DNA of 64,000 nucleotides from Nocardia anaemiae NBRC 100462 (GTDB taxonomy: Bacteria > Actinomycetota > Actinomycetes > Mycobacteriales > Mycobacteriaceae). A program made the translations under genes and the position numbers. The notes under the pieces were generated by a model. That model was not told the origin of the DNA and made no database searches. It worked only from the letters and a program-made list of their open reading frames with translations. The stretch spans positions 21,481 to 85,480 of the forward strand of contig NZ_BDAZ01000020.1 in the NCBI RefSeq assembly GCF_001612725.1, in the 5' to 3' direction. Positions 36,892-46,471 of this stretch are shown here, in pieces. Within the stretch, counting starts at the first letter, position 1. The number at the start of each line of letters is the position of its first letter.

Positions 36892-37725
36892 ATGAGGATC
36901 AACCGTTCGCTTCGACTCGGCATCGGGGCGGTCGCCCTGACGCTGGCCGCAACAACCGCCGCATGTGGCGGTGGTAGCGACAAATCCGCACTCGACAACG
37001 CCAAGGACGGAAAGCTCACCGTCGGCATCAAATTCGACCAGCCGGGCCTCGGCCTGCGCAACAAGGACGGCTCCTACAGCGGCTTCGATGTCGAGGTCGC
37101 CAAGTACGTCGCGGGCAAACTCGGTGTAAAGCCGGAGAACATCACGTTCAAGGAGTCCCCGTCCGGTCAGCGCGAGACGCTGATCGAGAACGGTCAGGTC
37201 GACTACATCGTCGCAACCTACTCGATCAACGACGCGCGTAAGCAGAAGGTCGACTTCGGCGGGCCGTATTACGTCGCGGGCCAGTCGCTTTTGGTGAAGG
37301 CCGACAACAGCAGCATCAACGGTCCCGATGATCTGAAGGGTAAGAAGGTCTGCTCGGTGAAGGGCTCCACCCCGGCCCAGAACATCGAGAAGAACTACCC
37401 CGGCACGCAGCTGCAGACCAACGACACCTACTCGCTGTGCCTCGAGGGCCTGCAGGCCGGTTCGTACGACGCGGTGACCACCGATGACATCATCCTGGCC
37501 GGTTACGCCGCGCAGAGCGCGGGCACGTTCAAGGTCGTCGGCAAGCCGTTCACCACGGAGAACTACGGCATCGGCCTGAAGAAGGGCGATAAGGAGCTGC
37601 GCGACAAGGTCAATGACGCGATCGAGGCCATGATCGCCGACGGGTCGTGGAAGAAGGCGTTCGACTCCACGGTCGGCGTCTCCGGCTACCAGGCGCCCAC
37701 GCCGCCGACGGTGAACCGGTACTGA
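36892..37725 (+). CDS. gluB: glutamate-binding lipoprotein
   Basis: 277 residues, solute-binding protein family 3. Lipoprotein signal peptide with lipobox A-T-T-A-A-C near residue 24, then the binding domain (LTVGIKFDQPGLGLRN, GFDVEVAKYVAGKLG, VDYIVATYSIND). Anchored outside the membrane, delivers substrate to GluCD. Good ribosome binding site GAGGGAGAAGG. A long hairpin directly follows its stop. Confidence 0.95.
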   Translation: MRINRSLRLGIGAVALTLAATTAACGGGSDKSALDNAKDGKLTVGIKFDQPGLGLRNKDGSYSGFDVEVAKYVAGKLGVKPENITFKESPSGQRETLIENGQVDYIVATYSINDARKQKVDFGGPYYVAGQSLLVKADNSSINGPDDLKGKKVCSVKGSTPAQNIEKNYPGTQLQTNDTYSLCLEGLQAGSYDAVTTDDIILAGYAAQSAGTFKVVGKPFTTENYGIGLKKGDKELRDKVNDAIEAMIADGSWKKAFDSTVGVSGYQAPTPPTVNRY

Positions 37726-37732
37726 GATTCGT

Positions 37733-37762
37733 GATCGGGTGGCCCGCGCGGGCCACCCGATC
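37733..37762 (+). promoter_or_regulatory. perfect 13-bp stem-loop between gluB and gluC
   Basis: GATCGGGTGGCCC, loop GCGC, GGGCCACCCGATC, beginning 7 bases after the gluB stop. It has no U run. Such intercistronic hairpins after binding-protein genes protect the upstream mRNA and lower expression of the downstream permeases; it could also be an attenuator. Confidence 0.8.
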
Positions 37763-37846
37763 TCTTCGCTACGAGCAACCTGTACACAGCGCGCGGAAGG
37801 ACGATCTCCGGCCGCCGCACAATCCGATCGGAGGGACGCGAGCACC

Positions 37847-38521
37847 GTGTTCGACCTGATCTCGAGGTATGACGTCCTCGGCGCCTTCTGGGTGACCATC
37901 AAGCTGACCGCGTCGTCGGCGGTCCTGGCCCTGATCCTGGGCACATTCGTCGCCGCGATGCGCGTGTCCCCCGTGCCGGTCGCCCGTTTTCTCGGCGCCG
38001 CCTACGTCACCATCTTCCGCAATACCCCGCTGACGCTGATCATCGTGTTCTGTTCACTGGGCCTCTACTCCACCATGGGCTGGAAGCTCGCGCCGGAGGG
38101 CCCGAACTCGCTGGCCCAGAACAACTTCCGCTACGCCGTACTCGGACTGAGCATCTACACAGCGGCATTCGTGTGCGAGTCGTTGCGCTCGGGCATCAAC
38201 ACCGTGCCGATGGGCCAGTCCGAAGCGGGCCGCTCACTGGGCTTCACCTTCACCCAGAATTTGCGGATCGTGGTGCTGCCGCAGGCATTCCGCTCGGTCA
38301 TCGCCCCGCTGGGCAGCGTGCTGATCGCGCTCACCAAGAACTCCACGATCGCCTCGGCGATCGGCGTCGCCGAGGCCGCGACCCTGATGGCCAAGATGAA
38401 CGAGAACGAGGCCGCGCTGATCACCATCGGCTTCATCTTCGCACTCGGCTTTGTGATTCTGACCCTGCCGACCGGGCTGCTGTTCGGCTGGTTGGCCAAG
38501 CGATTCGAGGTGGCCCGATGA
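37847..38521 (+). CDS. gluC: glutamate ABC transporter permease
   Basis: 224 residues from GTG 37847, 16 bases after GGAGGGA. HisM/QEG-type inner-membrane permease with about five hydrophobic helices and the EAA loop SEAGRSLGFTFTQNLRIVVLPQAFR that docks on the ATPase. ATGA overlap with gluD. Confidence 0.93.
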   Translation: MFDLISRYDVLGAFWVTIKLTASSAVLALILGTFVAAMRVSPVPVARFLGAAYVTIFRNTPLTLIIVFCSLGLYSTMGWKLAPEGPNSLAQNNFRYAVLGLSIYTAAFVCESLRSGINTVPMGQSEAGRSLGFTFTQNLRIVVLPQAFRSVIAPLGSVLIALTKNSTIASAIGVAEAATLMAKMNENEAALITIGFIFALGFVILTLPTGLLFGWLAKRFEVAR

Positions 38522-39417
38522 GTGCCGGAGCTTCGGTTCTTTTCGATGCGCCCGGACCCCGCGCGCGCATCCGAAACCAAATCTATTCGGTCATCGCGAT
38601 TGTCGCGGTGCTGGCGCTCGGCTGGGTGTTCTACCGCGGCTTTGCCGATAAGGGGCAATTCACCGCCGAGAAGTGGAAGCCGTTCATCGAGGCGGACGTC
38701 TGGAAGACCTATCTGCTGCCCGGTCTGCGCGGCACCCTGGTCGCGGCGCTGCTGTCGATCGTGTTCGCGCTGGTGATCGGCATGGTCTTCGGGATCCTGC
38801 GGCTGTCGGATCACCGGGTGGTGCGCTGGGTGGCGGGCGCGATCGTCGAGGTGGCCCGGGCCATTCCGGTGCTGATCCTGATGATCTTCCTGTTCTACGT
38901 CTTCTCCGATTACAAGGTGTTCAAGGTCGATCAGCTCGCCCTGTGGGCCGTGGTGATCGCGCTGACCGTCTACAACGGTTCGGTCATCGCCGAAATCGTG
39001 CGGGCGGGTATCAAATCGCTGCCCAAGGGACAGACCGAGGCCGCGGTGGCGCTGGGTCTGCGCAAGGGGCAGCTGATGCGGTTGATCCTGCTGCCGCAGG
39101 CGATTACCGCGATGCTGCCCGCATTGATTTCGCAAATGGTTGTGGCGCTGAAGGATTCGGCGCTCGGCTATCAGATCACCTACCTCGAGATCGTGCGTCA
39201 AGGTTCGCAACTCGGTGCGTCCGAACGCAATACGGTGCCTGCACTGATGGTCGTCGCCGTCGTGATGATTCTGCTGAACAGCACGTTGACGGTCGTGGCC
39301 AATAAGCTGGAGCAGCGGTTGCGCTCGCGCAAGCGGACCAAGGGCGCGGCCGTCGTGGCGGCCGACTCGATTCTGACCGATGCGACTCCGGGGATGGATA
39401 TCACGCAGAAGCCGTGA
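38518..39417 (+). CDS. gluD: glutamate ABC transporter permease
   Basis: 299 residues; second permease, longer than GluC with an N-terminal cytoplasmic tail and a first helix (YSVIAIVAVLALGWVFY). EAA loop TEAAVALGLRKGQLMRLILLPQA. Start codon overlaps the gluC stop; its end overlaps the convergent LysR gene by 17 bases. Confidence 0.93.
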   Translation: MSAGASVLFDAPGPRARIRNQIYSVIAIVAVLALGWVFYRGFADKGQFTAEKWKPFIEADVWKTYLLPGLRGTLVAALLSIVFALVIGMVFGILRLSDHRVVRWVAGAIVEVARAIPVLILMIFLFYVFSDYKVFKVDQLALWAVVIALTVYNGSVIAEIVRAGIKSLPKGQTEAAVALGLRKGQLMRLILLPQAITAMLPALISQMVVALKDSALGYQITYLEIVRQGSQLGASERNTVPALMVVAVVMILLNSTLTVVANKLEQRLRSRKRTKGAAVVAADSILTDATPGMDITQKP

Positions 39418-40318
39418 GTCCGGCGGATCTGAGCGCGAGGGGGGCGGACTCGGGTGGATAGGTGGCTGCCGCCACCGAGGTGGCTGCGCGGACGAAGGCC
39501 GCCACCGCCGGTGAGTGGCAGTTCTGCGGCCACGCTACCGCGAGTGTGGTCGGTTTCAGGTCGGTGACGGGACGATAAGCGATGCCGGAGCGAGGGTGGC
39601 GGCGGGCGACCGAGGAGGGCGGGAACCAGATGCTGTTGCCCAGTTCGACCAGGTTGAAGATCTGGGCCAGATCCCGGACGACACGACGGGTTTCGGAAGG
39701 CGGCGCGAGGCCCTCCCGGTCGGCGGGAACTCCGTCGGGGAGCGTTCGACCGGCCAGGTCGGCCAGGCACAGCGTGGCTCGGGCGGCGAGCGGATCGGAT
39801 GCGGCCAGCGCGACCAGCCGGGGTTCGGTGAGCAGCGGTTCGACGTCCAGGCCACGGTCGTCGTATGGGGTGGACAGCAGAGCGACATCCGCACTGCCCT
39901 GCAGCAGGGCCGGAACCTGCTCGCCTCGACCACCCAATATCAACTCCACCGGGACTGCCGCTTCCTCGAGGTGATATGTCTCGAGGATCCGCGGCAGGAG
40001 TCCGGCGTCGTAGTCGGCCTTGAGCGCCAGCCGTAACCCCGGTGCGGGCCTGCCGACGTGGCGGGCGCGCTGAGCAGCCGCCGCGACGGCATCGAGTGCG
40101 GTCCGCGCGTCGCGCAGCAAAGTCTCGCCGGGCGGGGTGAGTACGACGTGTCGGGTGGTGCGCTCGAAAAGTTGCACCCCCAGTTGACGTTCCAGTTCTC
40201 GGATCGCCCGCGACAGGGGCGGTTGCGCCATCCCCAGTCGGTCGGCCGCGCGTCCGAAATGCAGTTCCTCCGCGACTGCCACGAAGTATCGGAGTTGCCG
40301 TACCTCCAGATCACTCAT
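39401..40318 (-). CDS. LysR-family transcriptional regulator
   Basis: 305 residues. N-terminal winged helix LRYFVAVAEELHFGRAADRLGMAQPPLSRAIRELE (quoted as its two halves FGRAADRLGM and QPPLSRAIRELE), followed by a periplasmic-binding-like effector domain. Divergent from the NmrA-like gene with 96 bases between, so it most likely controls that gene. Confidence 0.93.
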   Translation of the reverse strand: MSDLEVRQLRYFVAVAEELHFGRAADRLGMAQPPLSRAIRELERQLGVQLFERTTRHVVLTPPGETLLRDARTALDAVAAAAQRARHVGRPAPGLRLALKADYDAGLLPRILETYHLEEAAVPVELILGGRGEQVPALLQGSADVALLSTPYDDRGLDVEPLLTEPRLVALAASDPLAARATLCLADLAGRTLPDGVPADREGLAPPSETRRVVRDLAQIFNLVELGNSIWFPPSSVARRHPRSGIAYRPVTDLKPTTLAVAWPQNCHSPAVAAFVRAATSVAAATYPPESAPLALRSAGLTASA

Positions 40319-40414
40319 ATCCCCACGGTATCAACGCTTATCGAATCGGTCCTTCAGGTTCGGTGTCGCGCCGACTTGACTGGCCAGTGCCAAATCACTC
40401 GAGCAGAGGTCGTC

Positions 40415-41299
40415 ATGATCGTTGTTACCGCCCCTACCGGCACCATCGGCCGTCAGGTCCTCCCGCATCTCCTCGCCAGCGATGTACCGGTCCGCGTCAT
40501 CGCGCGTGATCCCGCACGCTTGCCCGCCGAAATCCGCGAACGCGTCGAAGTCGTAGTCGGTTCGCACGGGGATACCGATGTCGTCGCCAAGGCATTCGCG
40601 GGTGCCGATGCCGTGTTCTGGCTGCTTCCACCCGATCGGCAGACCGCGAGTCTCGACGCGGCGTTTCTGGATTTCACCCGGCCCGCCTGCGAGGCATTCA
40701 AGAGCCAGGGTATCCAGCGCGTGGTCGGAGTTTCGGCCCTCGGGCGCGGCGCCGCGTCGGTCGGGAACGCCGGACTGGTCACGGCATCACTGGCGATGGA
40801 CGAGCTGATCGCGAGCACGGGTGTGAACTACCGCGCGCTGACGATGCCCTCGTTCATGGACAATTTTCTGCAGCAAATCGAGGCGATCAAGACTCAGGGC
40901 ATGTTCTTCGCACCGCTGTCCCCCGATTTGAAACGCCCCACCTGCGCAACCCGCGATATCGCCGCCGTCGCCGCCGAACTGCTGCTCGACGACTCGTGGC
41001 GCGGATACGACAGCGTCCCCGTGCTCGGCCCAGAAGACCTGTCCAACAACGACATGGCCCGAATCATGTCCGAAGTGCTGGCCCGCCCGATCCGGTTCCG
41101 GCAAGTCTCCGGCGAAGCCTACAAAGCCATCATGCTCGAATCCGGCATGTCCGAGACCTTCGCCCAGGGCATGTACGACATGCTGGAAGCAAAGGAGAAC
41201 GGTCTCGACAACGCCGAACCCCGCACCCCCCGATCCACAACCCCCACCACCTTCCGCCAATGGTGCGAAGAAGTCCTGGCCCCCGCCCTCCAGCTCTAA
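40415..41299 (+). CDS. NmrA-like NAD(P)-binding protein
   Basis: 294 residues of the atypical SDR (NmrA/SDR-a5) type: APTGTIGRQVLPHLLAS cofactor loop, VRVIARDPARL and VVGVSALGRGA; no Y-x-x-x-K catalytic pair, so a redox sensor or quinone-reductase-like role rather than a classical dehydrogenase. Divergent from the LysR regulator. Start ATG with AGCAGAGG upstream. Confidence 0.85.
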   Translation: MIVVTAPTGTIGRQVLPHLLASDVPVRVIARDPARLPAEIRERVEVVVGSHGDTDVVAKAFAGADAVFWLLPPDRQTASLDAAFLDFTRPACEAFKSQGIQRVVGVSALGRGAASVGNAGLVTASLAMDELIASTGVNYRALTMPSFMDNFLQQIEAIKTQGMFFAPLSPDLKRPTCATRDIAAVAAELLLDDSWRGYDSVPVLGPEDLSNNDMARIMSEVLARPIRFRQVSGEAYKAIMLESGMSETFAQGMYDMLEAKENGLDNAEPRTPRSTTPTTFRQWCEEVLAPALQL

Positions 41300-41341
41300 C
41301 CGCCGAGGCCAGCCGCAGCCTGATCCGGCAGCCCTGTTCAC

Positions 41342-41359
41342 CACGGCACACGTGCCGTG
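41342..41359. terminator. 18-bp inverted repeat between convergent genes
   Basis: CACGGCAC-AC-GTGCCGTG, perfect 8+2+8. It lies 42 bases after the NmrA-like stop and before the convergent recX; possibly a terminator stem, though the 2-base loop also fits a protein-binding palindrome. The rest of 41300-41559 shows nothing. Confidence 0.4.
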
Positions 41360-41559
41360 AGCCATGTGGGCGACCAAGAACGGCCAGCCCGCCAACCGTG
41401 CGGGGCACAGCAAGGAGCTCAGCCGGAGTCCGGCGCCTCGAATTACCCTGGGACAGCTCGGCTTCCGCTGCGATGCGACACAGATAGACTGCCGCCGCAA
41501 CGCGTCAGTGGGCGCACAACCGAGACCTGCTGCAGGGGCAGACTGGCTTATAGCCGGGC

Positions 41560-42606
41560 TCAGTCGGGGTCCGCCGCGTCGAATTGAGCTTGTGCGAGTT
41601 CGGCTTTCACTACGGTGAAGGCGGTGGATTGGTTGTAGCCGCGGCGGGCGAGCATGGCGACGAGGCGGCGGATTGTTTTGTCGCGGTCCAGGTTCGCGGG
41701 CATGGTGCGTAGTTTGCGGCGGACCAGTTCGGTGGCGCGCTGTTCCTCGTCGTCGGCGGTGATGGCCTCCAGGGCGGATGCGGCGTCGGACTGGGATACG
41801 CCTTTGCGGCGAAGTTCTTGGGCGAGAGCTTGTTTGCCCTTGCCGGAGAAGGTGTGGCGGGAGTGGACCCACTGTTCGGCGAAGGCGGTGTCGTCGATCA
41901 GGCCGACCTCGGTGAAGCGGTCCAGTGCGCGTTCGGTGATTTCGGGCGTAAAGCCCTTGGCCGCTAGACGCTGCGCTAGTTCGGCACGGCTGCGGGCGCG
42001 GACGGCGAGCAGGCGAAGACACGCCTCCTTTGCCTGCTCGACCGTCCCGCCTTGGGGGCTGCGCTCCGCACGGGACCGCGGATCATCCCCGCCTGCGTGG
42101 GGAATAACGGCACCTGCGTATTGCGCACCCTCCTCGGATCCGGCCGCCACCGGATCCGCCCATCGGCCTGCATAACTCTGGAAGTCAGCCGAGTGGGAGT
42201 CGTTGCGCCGGAACTCGTTGCGGCGCCCGCGACCGCGCCGGGACCCAGTCGAGCGCGCCCGCTGCGGATCGGGCGCGCTCGACCGAGTTCCCATGATGTC
42301 CGAATCGGCCAAACCACCTTCGGCCGACCGGACCCGCTTATCCCCCTGCCCTCTCCCCCGAAAATCCGATCCCCCCGAATCCCGCTCAGCCCCTCGCCCC
42401 ACTCCGGGCGCATCCGACCGGAAATCCTCAGCCTCCGACCACCGCACCCGATCCAGTTCGGGCTCGCCGGTAGTGGTTGGGACGGGTTGGCGGCCCGAGG
42501 CGGAGAGGAGTTCGTTCAGGCGTCGGCGGGCCTCGGTTACCGGATCGGGTCGCGTTGAATCGGGTGCGTCCCGGGTGGGGTGTGGGTCTGGGCGCCGAGG
42601 GGTCAT
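41560..42606 (-). CDS. recX: regulatory protein RecX with a long disordered N-terminal extension
   Basis: 348 residues, about twice the usual 170. The C-terminal 160 residues are a normal RecX of three-helix repeats (ACLRLLAVRARSRAELAQRL, FTEVGLIDDTAFAEQWVHSR, RRKGVSQSDAASALEAI). The first 185 residues are low-complexity, Arg/Gly/Ser/Asp-rich. RecX caps and inhibits RecA filaments. It starts 4 bases after the recA stop, so it is co-transcribed with recA under the LexA box. Confidence 0.93.
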   Translation of the reverse strand: MTPRRPDPHPTRDAPDSTRPDPVTEARRRLNELLSASGRQPVPTTTGEPELDRVRWSEAEDFRSDAPGVGRGAERDSGGSDFRGRGQGDKRVRSAEGGLADSDIMGTRSSAPDPQRARSTGSRRGRGRRNEFRRNDSHSADFQSYAGRWADPVAAGSEEGAQYAGAVIPHAGGDDPRSRAERSPQGGTVEQAKEACLRLLAVRARSRAELAQRLAAKGFTPEITERALDRFTEVGLIDDTAFAEQWVHSRHTFSGKGKQALAQELRRKGVSQSDAASALEAITADDEEQRATELVRRKLRTMPANLDRDKTIRRLVAMLARRGYNQSTAFTVVKAELAQAQFDAADPD

Positions 42607-42610
42607 CGGA

Positions 42611-43657
42611 TCAGAAGTCGGCGGGGACCTCGGCGGCCGCGCCTTCTGCGGTCACGTCGGCGCCGATACCGAGCTTTTCCTTGATCTTCTTCTCGATCTC
42701 GTCGCGGACGTCGGTGTTCTCCAGCAGGAACTTGCGGGCGTTCTCCTTGCCCTGGCCGAGCTGATCGCCCTCGTAGGTGTACCAGGAGCCGGACTTGCGG
42801 ATGAAGCCATGCTCGACACCCATATCGATGAGCGAGCCCTCCTTGGAGATGCCCTGACCGTAGAGGATGTCGAATTCGGCCTGCTTGAACGGCGGCGAGA
42901 CCTTGTTCTTCACGACCTTCACGCGGGTACGGTTGCCGACCGCGTCGCTGCCGTCCTTGAGCGTCTCGATGCGGCGCACATCCAGGCGCACCGAGGCGTA
43001 GAACTTCAGCGCCTTACCACCGGTCGTGGTCTCGGGCGAACCGAACATCACGCCGATCTTCTCGCGCAGCTGGTTGATGAAGATGGCGGTGGTGCCGGAG
43101 TTGTTCAGCGCACCGGTCATCTTGCGCAGCGCCTGGCTCATCAGACGTGCCTGCAGACCGACGTGGCTGTCACCCATCTCGCCCTCGATTTCGGCGCGCG
43201 GTACCAGCGCGGCCACCGAGTCGATGACGATGATGTCGATCGCGCCCGAACGCACCAGCATGTCGGCGATTTCCAGCGCCTGCTCACCGGTGTCGGGCTG
43301 GGAGACGAGCAGTGCGTCGGTATCGACGCCCAGCTTGCGGGCGTATTCGGGATCGAGCGCGTGCTCGGCGTCGATGAAGGCGGCGACACCGCCCGCGGCC
43401 TGGGCATTGGCCACCGCGTGCAGTGCGACGGTCGTCTTACCCGAGGACTCCGGACCGTAGACCTCGATGATGCGGCCGCGCGGCAGACCGCCGATGCCGA
43501 GCGCCACGTCCAGGGCGATGGATCCGGTCGGGATCACCGAAATGGGCTGGCGCGCCTCCTCACCGAGCCGCATGACCGCGCCCTTACCGAAGCTCTTCTC
43601 GACCTGAGCCAGCGCCAACTCGAGCGCCTTGTCACGGTCGTAGGCCTGTGGTGCCAT
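42611..43657 (-). CDS. recA: recombinase RecA
   Basis: 348 residues. Walker [46 protein letters not shown] (L2 loop region) and acidic C-terminus. No intein is present, unlike M. tuberculosis recA. Drives homologous recombination and LexA cleavage. The LexA box 90 bases upstream gives SOS control. Confidence 0.99.
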   Translation of the reverse strand: MAPQAYDRDKALELALAQVEKSFGKGAVMRLGEEARQPISVIPTGSIALDVALGIGGLPRGRIIEVYGPESSGKTTVALHAVANAQAAGGVAAFIDAEHALDPEYARKLGVDTDALLVSQPDTGEQALEIADMLVRSGAIDIIVIDSVAALVPRAEIEGEMGDSHVGLQARLMSQALRKMTGALNNSGTTAIFINQLREKIGVMFGSPETTTGGKALKFYASVRLDVRRIETLKDGSDAVGNRTRVKVVKNKVSPPFKQAEFDILYGQGISKEGSLIDMGVEHGFIRKSGSWYTYEGDQLGQGKENARKFLLENTDVRDEIEKKIKEKLGIGADVTAEGAAAEVPADF

Positions 43658-43747
43658 ATCCTGATCCCCTTTTCGACGGGTAAGTCTCGTTCTTGGTTGG
43701 CGCCCACATTAGAGGGCGGCACCGACAAGTTCTGGCGACCAGCCTAG

Positions 43748-43763
43748 ACGAACAGATGTTCGA
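43748..43763 (-). promoter_or_regulatory. LexA box of recA
   Basis: Read on the minus strand TCGAAC-ATCT-GTTCGT; one mismatch to the SOS consensus TCGAAC-N4-GTTCGA. It lies 91 bases before the recA start. Confidence 0.9.
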
Positions 43764-43863
43764 GTCAAGCGACGCGCCCGACAACACGCACCCGAACTTT
43801 CCGAACTCGGCAACCACCGCGCTACGGCCGGTCGCAGCCCCTTTCCGAGCGCCGAACACCCCA

Positions 43864-44886
43864 TCAGCGCCCCAGCGAAATCCGATCGCTGTCCAGCAAC
43901 GTCTGCGCCTGCTTGTACACCCGCAGCGCGGGCGTCACCTCCACATCCGTGATCCCATCGAGCGCACCGAGCCGCTGGGTGACATATCGGTAGAGGTGCG
44001 CGGTATCGCGGCACATCAGCGATGCCATCAGATTGGTCGGCCCGGTGGTCGCGGCGATGAAGACGATCTCCGGATGGGTCGCCATCGCGGTGCCAACGGC
44101 CTCGAGATCCGCCGGTCGGGTGCGCAACCACAGCGCCGCCCGCACGGCGTACCCCATCCGCTCGATCGCGAAATCGAGATCGAAGTACAGCACCCGGGAT
44201 TCCACGAGTTCGGCCATGCGACGCGCCACTCTCGTTGCGGTCCAACCGATTTCGGCGGCGATCTGGGCGTACGGCGCGCGACCGTCGCGACCGAGTAGCG
44301 CCAGCATCGCCTCGTCCTGCGCCGAAAGTTCCACCGGCGCTTCGGGTCCGGTATCGGCCCGCCACAACGGCCGCGGGCCGAGTTCGCGCAGTTGCGCCGC
44401 GGTGAACAGGTGTCCGAAATGCGGCCACTCCTCGTCGAGCGGGAACCGGTGGATCACCTCATGGGCCGTCAATCCGATCACCTGACTGGCCTGGGGCAAC
44501 GTCTGCATCAACAGCTTGTCGCGCCGCTCGACCGAGCGCGGCCTGCTGACGCAGGTCACCTCGGATCCGGTGGACAGCAGGGTGACCCAGCTCAGATCCG
44601 GAAAGCGCGCCAGCGATTCGGCCAGCCGGGCCGCCTTGTCCGGAGTGGACCGCAGCCGGATCACCCAGCGCGCATGCCCGAGCGGCACCGCGTTGACCTG
44701 CCCCGCCACATGCAAAATGCCGCGCTGCCGCAGCGATCGGTAGCGCCGCGCCACCGTCTGCTCCGAAACCCCGAGGATGGCGCCGAGCTTGGCGAACGGG
44801 ATGCGCGCATCGGTCACCAGCGCGTGCAGGATCTGCTTGTCGAGCACATCGAGCACGGAGGAATCCGCGCCATCTTCGGATTGCAT
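43864..44886 (-). CDS. duplicated Lrp/AsnC-family regulator
   Basis: 340 residues, twice the size of a normal Lrp protein, with two winged helices: LDKQILHALVTDARIPFAKLGAILG with VSEQTVARRYRSL at the N-terminus, and DEAMLALLGRDGRAPYAQIAAEIG with ATRVARRMAEL at about residues 190-235. Each is followed by a RAM-like effector region. Such fused actinobacterial proteins regulate transport or amino-acid genes. Divergent from the MFS exporter with about 97 bases between, so it probably controls it. Confidence 0.88.
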   Translation of the reverse strand: MQSEDGADSSVLDVLDKQILHALVTDARIPFAKLGAILGVSEQTVARRYRSLRQRGILHVAGQVNAVPLGHARWVIRLRSTPDKAARLAESLARFPDLSWVTLLSTGSEVTCVSRPRSVERRDKLLMQTLPQASQVIGLTAHEVIHRFPLDEEWPHFGHLFTAAQLRELGPRPLWRADTGPEAPVELSAQDEAMLALLGRDGRAPYAQIAAEIGWTATRVARRMAELVESRVLYFDLDFAIERMGYAVRAALWLRTRPADLEAVGTAMATHPEIVFIAATTGPTNLMASLMCRDTAHLYRYVTQRLGALDGITDVEVTPALRVYKQAQTLLDSDRISLGR

Positions 44887-44983
44887 AGGAGGAATCTAAC
44901 GCAAACGGCCGCGTGACTATGTGGATATCAACGGCTGCCGCACGCTGAGTGTCGATATCGTTCGAATCGCCTCGGAGGCTCCC

Positions 44984-46390
44984 GTGAGGAAATGGCTGCC
45001 CTTATTCGCCGCGTGCCTCGGCACGCTGATGCTGCTCATCGACGTCACCATCGTCAATGTCGCGCTGCCCGACATCGCCGCCGATCTCGGCACCGGCCTG
45101 TCCGGACTGCAGTGGGTGATCGACGGATACGCACTCGCACTGGCCGCGCTGCTGCTGGTACTCGGTTCGCTTGCCGACCGGATCGGCGCGAAGCGCGCCT
45201 ATCTGGTCGGGCTCGTCGTCTTCGCGCTCGCATCGCTGATCTGCGGGATTGCCGATACCTCGGCGAGTCTCATTGCGGCGCGGGCACTTCAGGGCATCGG
45301 CGGAGCAGCGATGTTCGCGACCACGTTGTCGCTGTTGAACTCCACCTACACCGGCCGTGATCGTGGTGTCGCCTTCGGCGTCTGGGGCGCGGTCTCGGGT
45401 GCGGCGGCCGGAATCGGTGTGGTACTCGGCGGTGTGCTCACCGAGGCGCTGTCGTGGCGGTGGATCTTCTTCGTCAATCTGCCGATCGCGGTATTGGCGA
45501 TCGTATTGACTGCCATCGTGTTCCAGCCCTCGCCGCGGCACGCGGATCGAGCTATCGATGTGCCGGGCATGCTCGCGTTCGCCACCGCGGCGACGGCGGT
45601 CACCTACGGTGTCATTCGCGGCGGTGAGTACGGCTGGTCCGATCGTCCTACCTTGCTCGCCCTGGGACTGGGCGTGGTCGCGCTGCTGGTCTTCGTATTC
45701 ATCGAATCCCGCAGCGCGGCAGCGATGTTCCCGCTGACACTGCTCGGCAATCGCGACTTCGGTGCCACCCTGGTCTCCGCGTCCGGCCAGACGTTCGCGG
45801 CCTTCGCCGCCACTCCCTTGCTTTCGCTCTGGCTGCAGCAGCAGTTGCATATGTCGCCCATGCGGGCCGGACTGGCCATGCTGCCGATGGCGGCGACGGC
45901 ATTCGTGGTCGCCGGTGCGTTCGGCAAACTGCTGCACGACGTTTCGCCGAAGTGGACGATCGGCGCGGGCTTGGTGCTGGTCGGTATCGGCACCGGGCTG
46001 CTCACCATCATCGACACCGAATCATCATGGGCCGCATTGCTTCCCGGATTCGTGGTGATCGGCGCGGGTATCGGCGTCAACGCGCCCGCGCTGGTCGCGG
46101 TGGGGATGGCGGCGGTGCCGCCGCAGCAGGGCGGGATCGCCGCTGGCGCAGTGAATACCGCACGGCAGCTCGGCCTCGCACTGGGAGTGGCGGTGCTCGG
46201 CACCGTATTCCGCGAGGCCGCCGATGACAGTCGGCCGATGACATTGGCGCGGTTCGTGGATGGGTTGGATGCGGCCTTCGGCGTCGCGGCCGGAGTCGGG
46301 ATCGTATTCGGCGTGATCGCATTCGGTCTGTTCCACCGCCAGCGTCGGGTTACCGACGTTCCGGCCCAGCCGGAAGCCGTCGTCGCCTGA
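44984..46390 (+). CDS. MFS drug transporter, DHA2 (14-TM) family
   Basis: 468 residues from GTG 44984, placed 5 bases after GGAGG; the open frame extends 21 codons upstream. Motif A region GSLADRIGAKRAYLVG, motif D1 LFAACLGTLMLLIDVTIVNVALP (first half quoted), motif C-like GAAAGIGVVLGGVL. About 14 hydrophobic segments. Proton-coupled efflux of drugs or metabolites; likely repressed or activated by the divergent Lrp-type protein. Confidence 0.92.
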   Translation: MRKWLPLFAACLGTLMLLIDVTIVNVALPDIAADLGTGLSGLQWVIDGYALALAALLLVLGSLADRIGAKRAYLVGLVVFALASLICGIADTSASLIAARALQGIGGAAMFATTLSLLNSTYTGRDRGVAFGVWGAVSGAAAGIGVVLGGVLTEALSWRWIFFVNLPIAVLAIVLTAIVFQPSPRHADRAIDVPGMLAFATAATAVTYGVIRGGEYGWSDRPTLLALGLGVVALLVFVFIESRSAAAMFPLTLLGNRDFGATLVSASGQTFAAFAATPLLSLWLQQQLHMSPMRAGLAMLPMAATAFVVAGAFGKLLHDVSPKWTIGAGLVLVGIGTGLLTIIDTESSWAALLPGFVVIGAGIGVNAPALVAVGMAAVPPQQGGIAAGAVNTARQLGLALGVAVLGTVFREAADDSRPMTLARFVDGLDAAFGVAAGVGIVFGVIAFGLFHRQRRVTDVPAQPEAVVA

Positions 46391-46411
46391 GCACCAGCCA
46401 GTGCTGCCGCA

Positions 46412-46445
46412 AGGCCGGGCATCCCGCACACGCGGCGCCCGGCCT
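46412..46445. terminator. bidirectional stem-loop between MFS and NTF2-like genes
   Basis: AGGCCGGGC ... GCCCGGCCT, a 9-bp perfect stem with a 16-base loop, placed between two convergent genes. No U tract on either strand. Confidence 0.6.
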
Positions 46446-46471
46446 GGAGACGGGGTACCCGACAATACCGA

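Noticed and set aside
42611..43657. Intein in recA, as in M. tuberculosis
   Set aside because: The gene is 348 codons and continuous through the usual insertion site.
45002..45937. 311-codon antisense frame opposite the MFS transporter
   Set aside because: Gln/Arg/Glu/Gly-rich complement of transmembrane helices; no motif.
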